Assembly (NCBI GenBank): GCA_963814355.1
Contig: CAWFCZ010000002.1
Coordinates: forward strand, 310,001 to 374,000
Reading direction: 5' to 3'
DNA: 64,000 nucleotides
DNA from: JADGOV01 sp963814355
GTDB lineage: Bacteria; Actinomycetota; Actinomycetes; JADGOV01
Shown here: positions 7,582 through 16,109 of the stretch, in pieces
Position numbering within the stretch: position 1 is the first letter of the stretch
Layout: every line of letters starts with the position of its first letter
Notes under the pieces: generated by a model
The model's input: the letters and a program-made list of their open reading frames with translations, nothing else
Database searches by the model: none
Told to the model about the DNA's origin: nothing
Position numbers and translations under genes: made by a program

Positions 7582-8850
7582 ATGGGCAGCACCGGAGATG
7601 CTGCCGGCGCGCCGGCCGGGGCGGTACGCCCGCTGCGGGCCGATCCGGCCGTTGTCCGGTTCTGGGCCGCTCGGGTGATCTCGATTGCCGGCTCCGGGGT
7701 GACCATTGTCGCGCTGCCAGTACTGGTCTACGGCCTCACCGGCTCCCCGCTGGTGACCGCCCTGGTCAGCGCCTTGGAGTCGGTGCCCTATCTGCTCTTC
7801 GGCCTGTTCGCCGGTGCGCTGGCGGATCGCCGCGACCGGCGGCGCGTCTTGATCGGCGCCGATCTGATCAGCACAGCTGCCGTGGCCTCGGTGCCGCTGG
7901 CCGCCAGCCTGCACGCCCTGACCGCCGGGCATGCGCTCGCGGTCGCGGCGGTACTGGCAACCGCCTTTGTGTTCTTCGACGCCGCCGAGTTCGGCGCGCT
8001 CCCCACCCTGGTCGGCAGCGACCGGCTGGTCGCCGCCAACAGCGCGGTCTGGGGCGCCTCCACGGTCGCCGACATGGCCGCCCCGGTAGCCGCCGGGGTG
8101 GCCCTGGCCACGGTGAGCCCGAGCACCCTACTCGGCGTTGACGGGCTCACCTTCGCGGTGTCTGCAGTCTTGATCAGCGGCATCACCGCCCGGCTGTCGC
8201 TCCCCCGCTCGGCCATGCGGCCGGCGCTGCGGGCCGACATCGCCGAAGGCCTGCGGTTCCTGTGGCGCGAGCCGGTGGTCCGCACCATGTCGCTGGTGGG
8301 CGCCACCCAGTCGGTGTGCGGCGGGGCGTTCCTCGGCCAGTTTGTGGTCTTCGCCGATCGGGCGCTCGGGGTCCGAGCCGGCGACGTCCGCCTCGGCCTG
8401 CTCTACGGCGGGTGGGGGGTCGGCACGCTGGCCGCAACCGTGGCCCTGCCGCGGCTGCTGGCCAGGACAAGCGCCGCCCGGATCACTCTGGTCGGAGTGC
8501 CGGCCGGAGCCGCCCTCGCGCTGGGGCTCGCGCTGGCCCCGAGCTTCCCGCCCGCCCTGGTGCTGGTGATCGCCTGGGGAGCGGCGTACATGCTAGTCGT
8601 CCTGAACGCGATCACCTACCGCCAGCAGCGGACGCCGGAGCACCTGCAGAGCCGGGTGAACGTGGTCGGCCGGATGCTGTCCTGGGGGCTGGGCTGGCCG
8701 CTGGGTGCCCTGCTCGGTGGGGTCCTGGCGGCCACCGCCGGGGTCCGGGTGGCACTGGCCAGCGCGACAGCGGTGGCCGCGCTCGGCGGTGTACTGGCCT
8801 GCGCCTCGCCGCTGCGCCGGATCGAGGCCGTCAGCGCGCGGGCGGGTTAG
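7582..8850 (+). CDS. MFS transporter, drug/siderophore exporter type
   Basis: 422 residues with about 12 predicted membrane segments and the MFS loop motif ALADRRDRRRVL after segment 2. The overall pattern resembles the MFS_3/EntS group of exporters. The start ATG at 7582 is preceded by a TATG-rich region without a clear ribosome site. It is transcribed away from the acyltransferase with about 57 bp between. No substrate can be deduced from context. Confidence 0.85.
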   Translation: MGSTGDAAGAPAGAVRPLRADPAVVRFWAARVISIAGSGVTIVALPVLVYGLTGSPLVTALVSALESVPYLLFGLFAGALADRRDRRRVLIGADLISTAAVASVPLAASLHALTAGHALAVAAVLATAFVFFDAAEFGALPTLVGSDRLVAANSAVWGASTVADMAAPVAAGVALATVSPSTLLGVDGLTFAVSAVLISGITARLSLPRSAMRPALRADIAEGLRFLWREPVVRTMSLVGATQSVCGGAFLGQFVVFADRALGVRAGDVRLGLLYGGWGVGTLAATVALPRLLARTSAARITLVGVPAGAALALGLALAPSFPPALVLVIAWGAAYMLVVLNAITYRQQRTPEHLQSRVNVVGRMLSWGLGWPLGALLGGVLAATAGVRVALASATAVAALGGVLACASPLRRIEAVSARAG

Positions 8851-8861
8851 TTGCCTCCTCG

Positions 8862-9257
8862 TTACACAGCGACTATCTCGACGAGGTGTTGGATACCGGC
8901 GAGGTCGCTCGGGTTGCGGGTATACAGCCGCGCGGAATGTGCGTGGGCGGTCGCCGCTATCAGCAGATCCATAACCCGAGATCGCGGTCGGCGGCCGGCA
9001 GCCACGATCGCGGCGGCCAGCTGACCGTAGCTGGTGGCCACCGCATCATCAACGGGCAAGGTGGTGAATGCGGCTGACAAGCGCGACAGCCGGCGCAGTC
9101 GCTCAGCCCGAACCGCCCCATCGGTCGTGATCAGTACGCCGACATGTAGCTCGGCGAGGGCCGCGGCGCTCATTGCCAGGTCTCCCTCTAACGGTCCTAC
9201 ATCCGTGGCAATGAGGACACTGGTGTCGAGGATCGCCCTCAATGACGTCGGTCCCAT
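8862..9257 (-). CDS. vapC: VapC-type PIN-domain ribonuclease toxin
   Basis: 131 residues with a PIN fold: first acidic residue in AILDTSVLIA, glutamate in ALAELHVGV, and the distal aspartate in VMDLLIAATA. These residues bind the metal used for RNA cleavage. The ATG at 9257 overlaps the end of the upstream antitoxin gene by 19 bp, which implies translational coupling; a TTG at 9242 that overlaps the antitoxin TGA is an alternative start. Target RNA unknown. Confidence 0.9.
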   Translation of the reverse strand: MGPTSLRAILDTSVLIATDVGPLEGDLAMSAAALAELHVGVLITTDGAVRAERLRRLSRLSAAFTTLPVDDAVATSYGQLAAAIVAAGRRPRSRVMDLLIAATAHAHSARLYTRNPSDLAGIQHLVEIVAV

Positions 9258-9490
9258 GGATTGCCGACGGACTGATCAATAAGCTCGCGGTCACGCTCCC
9301 AGTCCGGGTCGGGTCGCCCCTGGAAGATCTCGGCGATGTTGTCCCACTGCTGCCATCGCTTGGGCAGCGCCGGAACCAAACGCGCCGCGAGCCGACCCGA
9401 GACGGTGATCTCAATTTCCTCACCGGCTTCGACGCGGCGGACCAACTCAGATGCGTCTTGACGCAATTCGCGAAGCCCGACGGTTCCCAT
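9239..9490 (-). CDS. vapB: Phd/VapB-type antitoxin
   Basis: 83 residues. The N-terminal half has the Phd/YefM dimerisation and DNA-binding pattern (MGTVGLRELRQDASELVRRV, then EITVSGRLAARLVP). The acidic, tryptophan-containing C-terminal part would wrap the toxin. First gene of the pair. A 16-bp palindrome overlapping the -10 element lies immediately upstream and is a likely autoregulatory operator. Confidence 0.9.
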   Translation of the reverse strand: MGTVGLRELRQDASELVRRVEAGEEIEITVSGRLAARLVPALPKRWQQWDNIAEIFQGRPDPDWERDRELIDQSVGNPWDRRH

Positions 9491-9498
9491 ACAACCAG

Positions 9499-9517
9499 AT
9501 GGTAGCAGCTGTGCTAC
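9499..9517 (-). promoter_or_regulatory. vapBC operator palindrome overlapping a -10 element
   Basis: GTAGCA-CAGC-TGCTAC (9502-9517) is a perfect 6-bp inverted repeat. On the minus strand its right arm runs into TACCAT (9499-9504), a good -10 hexamer lying 8 nt before the vapB ATG, so the transcript would be nearly leaderless. Antitoxin binding here would block polymerase. The arrangement is seen directly; repression is inferred from the family. Confidence 0.6.
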
Positions 9518-9541
9518 ATAAGCGTCCGTGAAAACCCAGAG

Positions 9542-10453
9542 CTAGGGCCGGGTCCCGGTGAGCAGCACGTTGTAGAACAGCTCCGCGGGCACCACCCGGG
9601 CCAGCACCCGAGAGTCCACCGCCATCAGCCGTCGCCAGCCGGCATAGGCGAAGGACGCCCAGGGCAAGCCGAGCCGTTCCGGCCGCACCGCGCATTCGAA
9701 GGTACGGACCGGCCAGCCGAACCAGGCCGCGGTGAGTTCCTCGGTCCGGGTCGCCACGTCGGCGGCCCCGGCCCGCAGCGCCATCCGGGCCAGCTCGCCC
9801 GGGTCGAAGGTGTGCAGGTCGACGACCGCCTCCAGCGCCGCGTCGGCGGAGGAGCGGGCCAGTTCATCCGCCGGCCGACGCCAGGACGACGGCAACAGCC
9901 GGGTGGATGCCTCCCAGGTCAGCCGGGACAACTGGCGGGCCACGACATCGCCGTACCGGGTGGGTTCACCGGCGAAGACGAATCGGCCGCCGGGGGTGAG
10001 GACCCGCACCACCTCGCGCAGTGCCCGCTCCACGTCCGGGATGTGGTGCAGCACGGCGTGACCCACCACCAGGTCGAAGGAGGCGTCCGGATAGGGCAGT
10101 GACTCGGCGTCGGCCACCCGGCCAGCCACCTCGAACTGCAACTGCCGGGCGTTGCGCACTGCCACCTCGACCATGCCGGGGGAGATGTCGGTCACCGACC
10201 CGTCCTCAACCACGCCGGCCGACTTCAGGTTGAGCAGAAAGAAGCCGGTACCGCAGCCGATTTCCAGCGCCTTGCGGTACGGCCAGCCGTCCCGGCCCGC
10301 GATGGCGGTGAAGCGTTCCCTGGCGTAGCGGATGCACCGCTCGTCGTAGGAGATCGACCACTTGTCGTCGTAGTTCTCCGCTTCCCAGTCGTGGTAGCGG
10401 ACGTTGGCCTCCTTGGGGTCCACCGCGAGCGACCCCGTGGTCTCAGCGGCCAA
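9542..10453 (-). CDS. class I SAM-dependent methyltransferase
   Basis: 303 residues if started at the TTG at 10453 (MAAETTGSLAVDPKEAN); a GTG at 10423 is the alternative. Motif I reads ALEIGCGTGFFLLNL, followed by VTDISPGMVEVA and the post-motif DLVVGHAVLHHIPDVE, typical of the Methyltransf_11 group. It overlaps the upstream enoyl-CoA hydratase gene by 11 bp, so the two are co-translated. The linkage hints at lipid or fatty-acid metabolism, but the acceptor is unknown. Confidence 0.82.
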   Translation of the reverse strand: MAAETTGSLAVDPKEANVRYHDWEAENYDDKWSISYDERCIRYARERFTAIAGRDGWPYRKALEIGCGTGFFLLNLKSAGVVEDGSVTDISPGMVEVAVRNARQLQFEVAGRVADAESLPYPDASFDLVVGHAVLHHIPDVERALREVVRVLTPGGRFVFAGEPTRYGDVVARQLSRLTWEASTRLLPSSWRRPADELARSSADAALEAVVDLHTFDPGELARMALRAGAADVATRTEELTAAWFGWPVRTFECAVRPERLGLPWASFAYAGWRRLMAVDSRVLARVVPAELFYNVLLTGTRP

Positions 10454-11234
10454 CGAAAGTGGCCTTGCCCGGGCCCCGCTCGATGAAGGACTCCATCCCG
10501 ATGGTGCGGTCTTCGGTGGCGAACAGGCCGGCGAACTGGATTCGCTCGAGCTCCAGCCCGCTGGCCAGGTCGACCTCGAGCCCGGAGTCGATCGCCTGCT
10601 TGGCCGCTCGCAGCGCGTACGGCGCCGCAGCGGCGAACTGGCCGGCCCATTCCAGGGCGGTGGCATACACCTCGTCCGGCGCGACCACGCGGTCCACCAG
10701 ACCGATCGAGAGCGCCTCGGCGGCGTCCACGAAGCGACCGGAGAAGATCAGCTCCTTGGCCCGGGACGGCCCGATCAGGCGCGGCAAGCGCTGGGTCCCA
10801 CCCGCGCCGGGGATGATGCCGAGCAGGACCTCCGGCTGCCCCCACTTGGCGTTGTCACCGCAAATCCGCAGATCCGCGCAGAGCGCGAGCTCGCACCCGC
10901 CGCCGAGCGCGTACCCGGTGACCGCGGCGACCACCGGCTTGGGGATGGCGGCCACCGCGCTGAACGCGGACTGCAGGTCAGCCGATCTCTCCACCATCTC
11001 GACGTAGCTCATGGTCGACATTTCCTTGACGTCCGCCCCGGCGGCGAACACCTTGGATCCGCCGTAGACCACCACGGCCCGAATCTCCGGACGCTTGGTG
11101 GCCTGCTGCGCGGCGGCCCGCAGCTCTTCCTGCACCTGCTCGTTGAGGGCGTTCATCGGCGGCCGGTTCAACCGGATCGTGCCGATGCCGCCGTCCACGT
11201 CCAGGGTCACCAGCTCCGCGCCGTCTCCTGCCAT
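10443..11234 (-). CDS. enoyl-CoA hydratase/isomerase family protein
   Basis: 263 residues from the ATG at 11234 (MAGDGAELVTLDVDGG); an upstream in-frame start would add 15 unconserved residues. The crotonase oxyanion-hole segment (GGSKVFAAGADVKEM), the GYALGGGCELALCAD signature and the glutamate region WGQPEVLLGIIPGAGGTQR are intact. Likely hydrates trans-2-enoyl-CoA in beta-oxidation. Followed without a gap by a methyltransferase gene. Specificity cannot be fixed from sequence alone. Confidence 0.9.
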   Translation of the reverse strand: MAGDGAELVTLDVDGGIGTIRLNRPPMNALNEQVQEELRAAAQQATKRPEIRAVVVYGGSKVFAAGADVKEMSTMSYVEMVERSADLQSAFSAVAAIPKPVVAAVTGYALGGGCELALCADLRICGDNAKWGQPEVLLGIIPGAGGTQRLPRLIGPSRAKELIFSGRFVDAAEALSIGLVDRVVAPDEVYATALEWAGQFAAAAPYALRAAKQAIDSGLEVDLASGLELERIQFAGLFATEDRTIGMESFIERGPGKATFVGR

Positions 11235-11265
11235 GGCCGGGAGCCTAACCGCAGGGCCGGGCATC

Positions 11266-11302
11266 GGTCCGGGGGGCACCGGTAACCGGCGCCCCCCGGA
11301 CC
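11266..11302. terminator. strong GC hairpin downstream of the serine protease gene
   Basis: GGTCCGGGGGGC pairs perfectly with GCCCCCCGGACC. Five more pairs follow after one mismatch, with a tight loop. It begins 14 nt past the stop of the leftward protease gene and ahead of the enoyl-CoA hydratase start. There is no U-tract. Confidence 0.65.
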
Positions 11303-11316
11303 ATCCGCCGGTGCGG

Positions 11317-12375
11317 TTACAGGTTGCCGGTGGTGTTGAACAGGTCCCGGGCGTCGTTTCCGAAGTACGGGCCGTTCCACTTGTAGCGCACCCCGAACCG
11401 GTCCCAGAACACCCAGCTGTTGACCGAGTCGAGGTAGCCGAATGTCCCGCCGAACCGGGCCAGCCACGGGCCGCCGCTGGCGCCCTCGGTCATGTTGCAG
11501 TTGATGCCCTCGTTTCCGCCGTCGTTGTACGTCCAGCCGCTGCAGTACTGCAGGGTCCCGCCATTGAACGGCGACCGGGCCGGGTAACCGAACTGGTAGA
11601 CGTACTGCTCCAGCGGGTAGTTCCACTCGATTCCCTGGCCGCCGACCACGTTGACGATGTGCTGGCCGAACCGGGTGTTCATCACCGCGACGCCGATGTC
11701 GTAGCGGCGGTCACCGCCCTGGGTCCAGGTCGTCCAGCTCCACAGCTGACGGGCGGACCAGGTGCCGTAGGGCGCGCTGCCGTTGGTGTACCGCGGCACG
11801 AAGACCCAGTTGCTGAACCACGTGCCGCTCCCTCCTGGGTGCACGCAGTGGCCGGCGGTGAAGACCAGGTTCTTGCCGTTGCTGTTCACCGTGCTGCCGG
11901 AGCAGGAGTAGCCCAGGCCGTCGTTGCCGGTGAAGAAGATCCGGCCGGAGGTGGTGGCCGGCGGGCTGGTCGCCGAGCCGTACCAGGGCGCTGCGGTGGG
12001 GCCGAAGCCCGGCCCCGCCTTGGCCGATCGGGCGAACACCGACTGGGCGGAGCCGGCCTGCGGTGCCGAACGGCCGGGCGCCCCGCGGGCGACGGTGGCT
12101 CCCACGCCGGCCAGGGACTCGGCCCGGGCCGCACTGACCGCGGTGTCCACGGAACGCGCCGCGCGCATCCGCTCGCTGGTCCAGTACCTCGGGGCGGTGC
12201 TCGCGGCGGCCAGCGTCGGGCTGGACGTGGCCGCGCCGGGGCGGGCGGCGGCGTGGGCCGCGGCCGGGCCGGCTGCGGCCAGCCCGGCGAGCCCGGCGAC
12301 TCCGACCATCCCGGCCGTAGCCAGACTGGCCGTGAGCAGCCCGGCCAGCGTTCGGGGTGTGTGCCTGCTTGCCAT
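11317..12375 (-). CDS. secreted trypsin-like serine endopeptidase
   Basis: 352 residues. A signal peptide covers about residues 1-41 (hydrophobic run GLLTASLATAGMVGVAGLAG, then AAAHAAA). An Ala/Ser-rich pro-region follows, then a chymotrypsin-fold domain from about 145. The triad is visible: H176 in FTAGHCV, D226 in RRYDIGVAVM and S300 in EGASGGPW. It resembles the V8-like/glutamyl endopeptidase group of actinobacteria. The ATG at 12375 has an AGGAAG site close by. The gene stands alone, diverging from glgX, with a hairpin terminator after it. Substrate unknown. Confidence 0.9.
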   Translation of the reverse strand: MASRHTPRTLAGLLTASLATAGMVGVAGLAGLAAAGPAAAHAAARPGAATSSPTLAAASTAPRYWTSERMRAARSVDTAVSAARAESLAGVGATVARGAPGRSAPQAGSAQSVFARSAKAGPGFGPTAAPWYGSATSPPATTSGRIFFTGNDGLGYSCSGSTVNSNGKNLVFTAGHCVHPGGSGTWFSNWVFVPRYTNGSAPYGTWSARQLWSWTTWTQGGDRRYDIGVAVMNTRFGQHIVNVVGGQGIEWNYPLEQYVYQFGYPARSPFNGGTLQYCSGWTYNDGGNEGINCNMTEGASGGPWLARFGGTFGYLDSVNSWVFWDRFGVRYKWNGPYFGNDARDLFNTTGNL

Positions 12376-12558
12376 CTTCCTGCCTTTCGCTCGGGACGGG
12401 CGGATCGGTCGACCCGCACGCGGCGCGCGCAGCAGAGTCCGCGGGCCCCCGGGGTCGGCATCGCTCGCCGGGGGAGGTGCCGGACATCCTGCTGGTAACG
12501 CACCCTGCTGAGCGAGCAGGGGCCCGCCAGATACGTCGGCGTGGGCCCGTCGTTCAAA

Positions 12559-14736
12559 ATGGGTGTCGTGCCTCCTGACCCGATCGACTCCACCAGCCCC
12601 GCGACCGGCCCGCCACCCTGGCCCGGACGCCCCAGCCCGCTCGGCGTCACCTGGGATGGCGCCGGCGTCAATGTGGCGCTCTACGCTCCGGTGGCCGAGG
12701 CCGTCGAGTTCTCCCTGTTCGGCGAGGGCGATGGGCCGGACGCCGAGACCCGGATCCCGCTGACGGAGCGCACCAACTCGGTCTGGCACGGGTACCTACC
12801 GGGCATCCGGCCGGGTGCCCGGTACGGGTTCCGGGTGCACGGGCCTTTCGCGCCCAGCCGCGGCTTGCGCGCCAACCCGGCGAAGCTGCTGCTCGACCCC
12901 TACGCCCGGGCGATCGACGGCGAGTTGAGCGCCGCCGGGGTCCGGGAGGGAACGGTCTTCGGCGGTACCACCGCGCCCGACCCGCGGGACTCCGCGCCGT
13001 ATGTCCCGAAGGCCGTCGTGGTGGCCGAGGACTTCGATTGGGGCAGTGACCGGCCGCCGAAGACGCCGTGGGCCGAGACCGTGCTCTACGAGATGCACGT
13101 CCGCGGCTTCACGATGCAACACCCCGACGTGCCCGAGGGGATGCGCGGCACGTACGCCGGCCTGGCCAGCCCGGCGGCGATCGGGCACCTCACCGACCTC
13201 GGCGTGACCGCCGTCGAACTGCTGCCGGTGCACCAGTTCCTCAGCGAGCCGGGCCTGCTCCGCAAGGGACTGAGCAACTACTGGGGGTACAACTCGATCG
13301 GGTACTTCGCCCCGCACAACGGCTACGCGGCCTCCGGCAGCCGGGGGGAGCAGGTCGCCGAGTTCCGCTCGATGGTCACCGCGCTGCACCGAGCCGGGAT
13401 CGAGGTGATCCTCGACGTGGTCTACAACCACACCGCCGAAGGTGACGAGCACGGCCCGACGCTGAGTTTTCGGGGCATCGACAACGCTGTCTACTACCGG
13501 CTGCTGGACTTCGATCCCGGCCGCTACCGGGACTACACCGGCTGCGGCAATACCCTCGACGCCCGGCATCCGCAGGTTGTGGGGCTGATCCTCGACTCGC
13601 TGCGGTACTGGGCCGAGAAGATGCACGTCGACGGCTTCCGCTTCGACCTGACTCCGGCTCTGACCCGGTCGCTGCACGGGCTGGACTTGTACTCCGCCTT
13701 CCTCACCGCCGTCGGCCAGGACCCGGTATTGCGCTCACGCAAGCTGATCGCCGAACCGTGGGACGCCGACGGCAGCGGCTACGCGGTGGGCCGGTTTCCG
13801 CCCCCGTGGGGGGAGTGGAACGGGCGCTACCGCGACGCGGTCCGGGATTTCTGGCGCGGCTGGTCGCGCTCGCTGTCCGAGGTCGGTACCCGCCTGGCCG
13901 GCTCGGCCGACCTCTACCAGGGCGGCCAGCGGCTGCCGACGGCATCGATCAACTTCGTCACCAGCCACGACGGATTCCCACTCGCCGATCAGGTCGCCTA
14001 CGACGGCAAGCACAACGAGGCGAATCTGGACGGCAACCGGGACGGCACCGACGACAACCGGTCATGGAACTGCGGCGTCGAGGGGCCCACCGACGATCCG
14101 GACGTGACCGCGTTGCGTCGCCGGCAGGTGCGCAACCAGCTGGCCACCGTGCTGCTCTCGGCCGGGGTGCCGATGCTGCTCGCCGGGGACGAACTGGGGC
14201 ACACCCAGCGGGGCAACAACAACGCGTACTGCCAGGACAACGAGCTGTCCTGGTTGTCCTGGGAAGCCGGCGGTGACCCTGAACTGCTCCCCCTCGTGCG
14301 GCGATTGATCGCCCTGCGGCGCTCCTCCCCCGTATTGCGGCAGGGGGTGTTCTTCAGCGGGGAACCGGCATCGCCGGACAGCCCGGTGAGGGACCTGGCC
14401 TGGTTCACCCCGGAAGGTCACCGGTTCACCGACGCGGACTGGCACGCACCGCAGCGCAGGACGCTGGGGGTCTACCTGTCCGGCCTCGACCTTCGGGAGC
14501 GCGACCGCCACGGCCGGCGGGTCACAGATCGCTCGTACCTGCTGCTGCTGCACGCCGGGGCGACGCCGTGTCCCTTCACCCTGCCCGGGTTCCCGTGGGC
14601 CACCGGGTACGAGGTGGTCCTGGACACCGCCGACGCCGCGCCGTCGTCGGGCCGCGACGGTCCCCGCCTGCGGCCGGGCGCGGCCGGCTACCCGCTGGTC
14701 CCGTTCTCCCTCGCCCTGCTCCGCGCCCACCGTTGA
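12559..14736 (+). CDS. glgX: glycogen debranching enzyme GlgX
   Basis: About 725 residues, a usual length for GlgX/TreX. An N-terminal CBM48 domain (about 25-120) precedes a GH13 barrel with DVVYNHTAEGDEHGP, nucleophile D363 in DGFRFDLTP, acid/base E399 in LIAEPWDADG, and NFVTSHDGF. It cuts alpha-1,6 branches left after phosphorylase action, so it works with the GlgP encoded nearby. The start is uncertain: ATG 12559, GTG 12541 and GTG 12568 are all in frame and none has a clear ribosome site. Confidence 0.93.
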   Translation: MGVVPPDPIDSTSPATGPPPWPGRPSPLGVTWDGAGVNVALYAPVAEAVEFSLFGEGDGPDAETRIPLTERTNSVWHGYLPGIRPGARYGFRVHGPFAPSRGLRANPAKLLLDPYARAIDGELSAAGVREGTVFGGTTAPDPRDSAPYVPKAVVVAEDFDWGSDRPPKTPWAETVLYEMHVRGFTMQHPDVPEGMRGTYAGLASPAAIGHLTDLGVTAVELLPVHQFLSEPGLLRKGLSNYWGYNSIGYFAPHNGYAASGSRGEQVAEFRSMVTALHRAGIEVILDVVYNHTAEGDEHGPTLSFRGIDNAVYYRLLDFDPGRYRDYTGCGNTLDARHPQVVGLILDSLRYWAEKMHVDGFRFDLTPALTRSLHGLDLYSAFLTAVGQDPVLRSRKLIAEPWDADGSGYAVGRFPPPWGEWNGRYRDAVRDFWRGWSRSLSEVGTRLAGSADLYQGGQRLPTASINFVTSHDGFPLADQVAYDGKHNEANLDGNRDGTDDNRSWNCGVEGPTDDPDVTALRRRQVRNQLATVLLSAGVPMLLAGDELGHTQRGNNNAYCQDNELSWLSWEAGGDPELLPLVRRLIALRRSSPVLRQGVFFSGEPASPDSPVRDLAWFTPEGHRFTDADWHAPQRRTLGVYLSGLDLRERDRHGRRVTDRSYLLLLHAGATPCPFTLPGFPWATGYEVVLDTADAAPSSGRDGPRLRPGAAGYPLVPFSLALLRAHR

Positions 14737-14753
14737 CCCATACGCTGGCCGCC

Positions 14754-15323
14754 ATGCCGGGCATTCGGGCCACCGCTTCGCGGCTGGTGTACGCGAACCA
14801 GTGGCTGCGCGTTCGCGAGGACGACATCGTCCGCCCCGACGGCTCCACCGGAATCTACGGCGTCATCGACAAGCCCGACTTCGCCCTCGTCATCCCGCTC
14901 GACGGTAACGGTCCCAGCGCCCGGGTACACCTGGTGGAGCAGTACCGCTACCCGATCGGGCGGCGCTGCTGGGAGCTACCGCAGGGCGGTTGGCCACCGG
15001 GTGCGGCCGTCCCCGGCGACGCGAAGGCCCTGGCCCGGGCTGAGCTGGCCGAGGAGACCGGCCTCACCGCCTCCGGAATGGTCCACCTGGGGCGCCTGCA
15101 GTCCGCGTACGGCTACAGCAACCAGGCCTTCGACGTCTACCTGGCCACCGGGCTCACCGCCGGGCCACACGCCCGGGAGCTGGAGGAACAGGACATGCGG
15201 GCGGCCAGCCTGCCCCGCGCCGAGTTCGAGGCCTGCATCGCGCGCGGGGAGATCTTGGACGCGAACAGCGTGGCCGCCTGGATGCTGCTGCGGTTGCACG
15301 AGGATCCCGCCGCGACCGCCTGA
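14754..15323 (+). CDS. NUDIX hydrolase, ADP-ribose pyrophosphatase type
   Basis: 189 residues. The Nudix box lies in the middle, with ELPQGGWPPGA followed after an insertion by ARAELAEETGL, the REXXEE-type helix. An R-x-YRYP segment just before it is typical of ADP-ribose and nucleoside diphosphate-sugar hydrolases. Starts 18 bp after glgX. A TACGCT -10-like hexamer 7 nt before the ATG suggests a leaderless transcript of its own. Could hydrolyse ADP-glucose or ADP-ribose; the glycogen setting makes ADP-glucose worth testing. Confidence 0.85.
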   Translation: MPGIRATASRLVYANQWLRVREDDIVRPDGSTGIYGVIDKPDFALVIPLDGNGPSARVHLVEQYRYPIGRRCWELPQGGWPPGAAVPGDAKALARAELAEETGLTASGMVHLGRLQSAYGYSNQAFDVYLATGLTAGPHARELEEQDMRAASLPRAEFEACIARGEILDANSVAAWMLLRLHEDPAATA

Positions 15324-15340
15324 CGGGAACCGTTCAGCCG

Positions 15341-15355
15341 AGCCCGCGGCGGGCT
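15341..15355. terminator. short hairpin after the NUDIX gene
   Basis: AGCCCG-CGG-CGGGCT forms a 6-bp stem 18 nt after the NUDIX stop. Weak, no U-run. The rest of the 210-bp gap before relB holds only the relB promoter region. Confidence 0.3.
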
Positions 15356-15533
15356 GGTGAGGACGCGCCGGCTGGCGAGCCTGATCACGGCCCTCGGGCC
15401 AGGCGCCGGGCGGCGACCCATCGGGCCGACGCCTACGGCGAGGTCCTGATCGCTTACCCTGATGCGGCTGCGGCCCAGAACGGTGCCGGCTTCGGCGCCG
15501 TACGGACTTCTTATCCGGTCTATCCTGGTGCCC

Positions 15534-15812
15534 ATGTCGACCATGCCGCTCACCGAGGCGAAGGCCAAACTCAACGAGTTGGTCGAGGATGCCGTCACCA
15601 CGCAGGAGCGGGTTACGATCACCCGGCACGGTCGGCCAGCCGCGGTCTTGATTTCGGTCGAGGACCTCGAGTCCATGGAAGAAACGCTGTTCTGGCAGGG
15701 GCAACCCAACGTCCACAACGACCTCGCAACCGCGCGGGCGGAGGCCGCTGCCGGCACGTTGCGCGACGAGGCCGCGGTACGTCGCCGCTACGGCGTCGGT
15801 ACCACCGGGTGA
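15534..15812 (+). CDS. relB: RelB-type antitoxin (Phd/YefM family)
   Basis: 92 residues beginning MSTMPLTEAKAKLNELVED. RVTITRHGRPAAVLISVEDL is characteristic of the actinobacterial RelB group (compare mycobacterial Rv1247c). The N-terminal half binds DNA; the acidic C-terminal half neutralises the toxin. A TATCCT -10-like hexamer lies 7 nt before the ATG, consistent with a leaderless message. Its stop overlaps the toxin GTG by 4 bp (GTGA). Confidence 0.9.
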   Translation: MSTMPLTEAKAKLNELVEDAVTTQERVTITRHGRPAAVLISVEDLESMEETLFWQGQPNVHNDLATARAEAAAGTLRDEAAVRRRYGVGTTG

Positions 15813-16075
15813 AGTGGGCCATCGGCCTGTCCTCCGCAGCGGTACGCGACCTCGACCGCCTGCCGCCTCGCGTCCTGCCGGCGGTCATAGCGTTCCTCTA
15901 CGGACCTCTCGCGGGCAATCCAGCTCGGGTGGGGAAAGCGCTGCGGGACGACTTCGCCGGCGTCCACGCCGCCGGACGCGGTCCTTATCGCATCCTCTAC
16001 GAGATCGACGGTGCTCGGCACTCGGTAACAGTGGTCCGCGTCGCGCACCGGGGCGACGCTTACCGACCGAGGTGA
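15809..16075 (+). CDS. relE: RelE/ParE-family toxin
   Basis: 88 residues starting at GTG within the GTGA overlap with relB. The pattern SSAAVRDLDRLPPRV, GPLAGNPARVGKALRDD and GPYRILYEIDGARHSVTVVRVAHR matches RelE toxins such as mycobacterial Rv1246c. Such toxins cleave mRNA in the ribosomal A site under stress. The arginine and tyrosine of GPYRILYEI are family-conserved. Placed between glycogen genes with no sign that it belongs to them. Confidence 0.9.
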   Translation: MKWAIGLSSAAVRDLDRLPPRVLPAVIAFLYGPLAGNPARVGKALRDDFAGVHAAGRGPYRILYEIDGARHSVTVVRVAHRGDAYRPR

Positions 16076-16109
16076 GTCGCCGAGCCGGGTCGCCGCCCGT
16101 ACCACCTCG

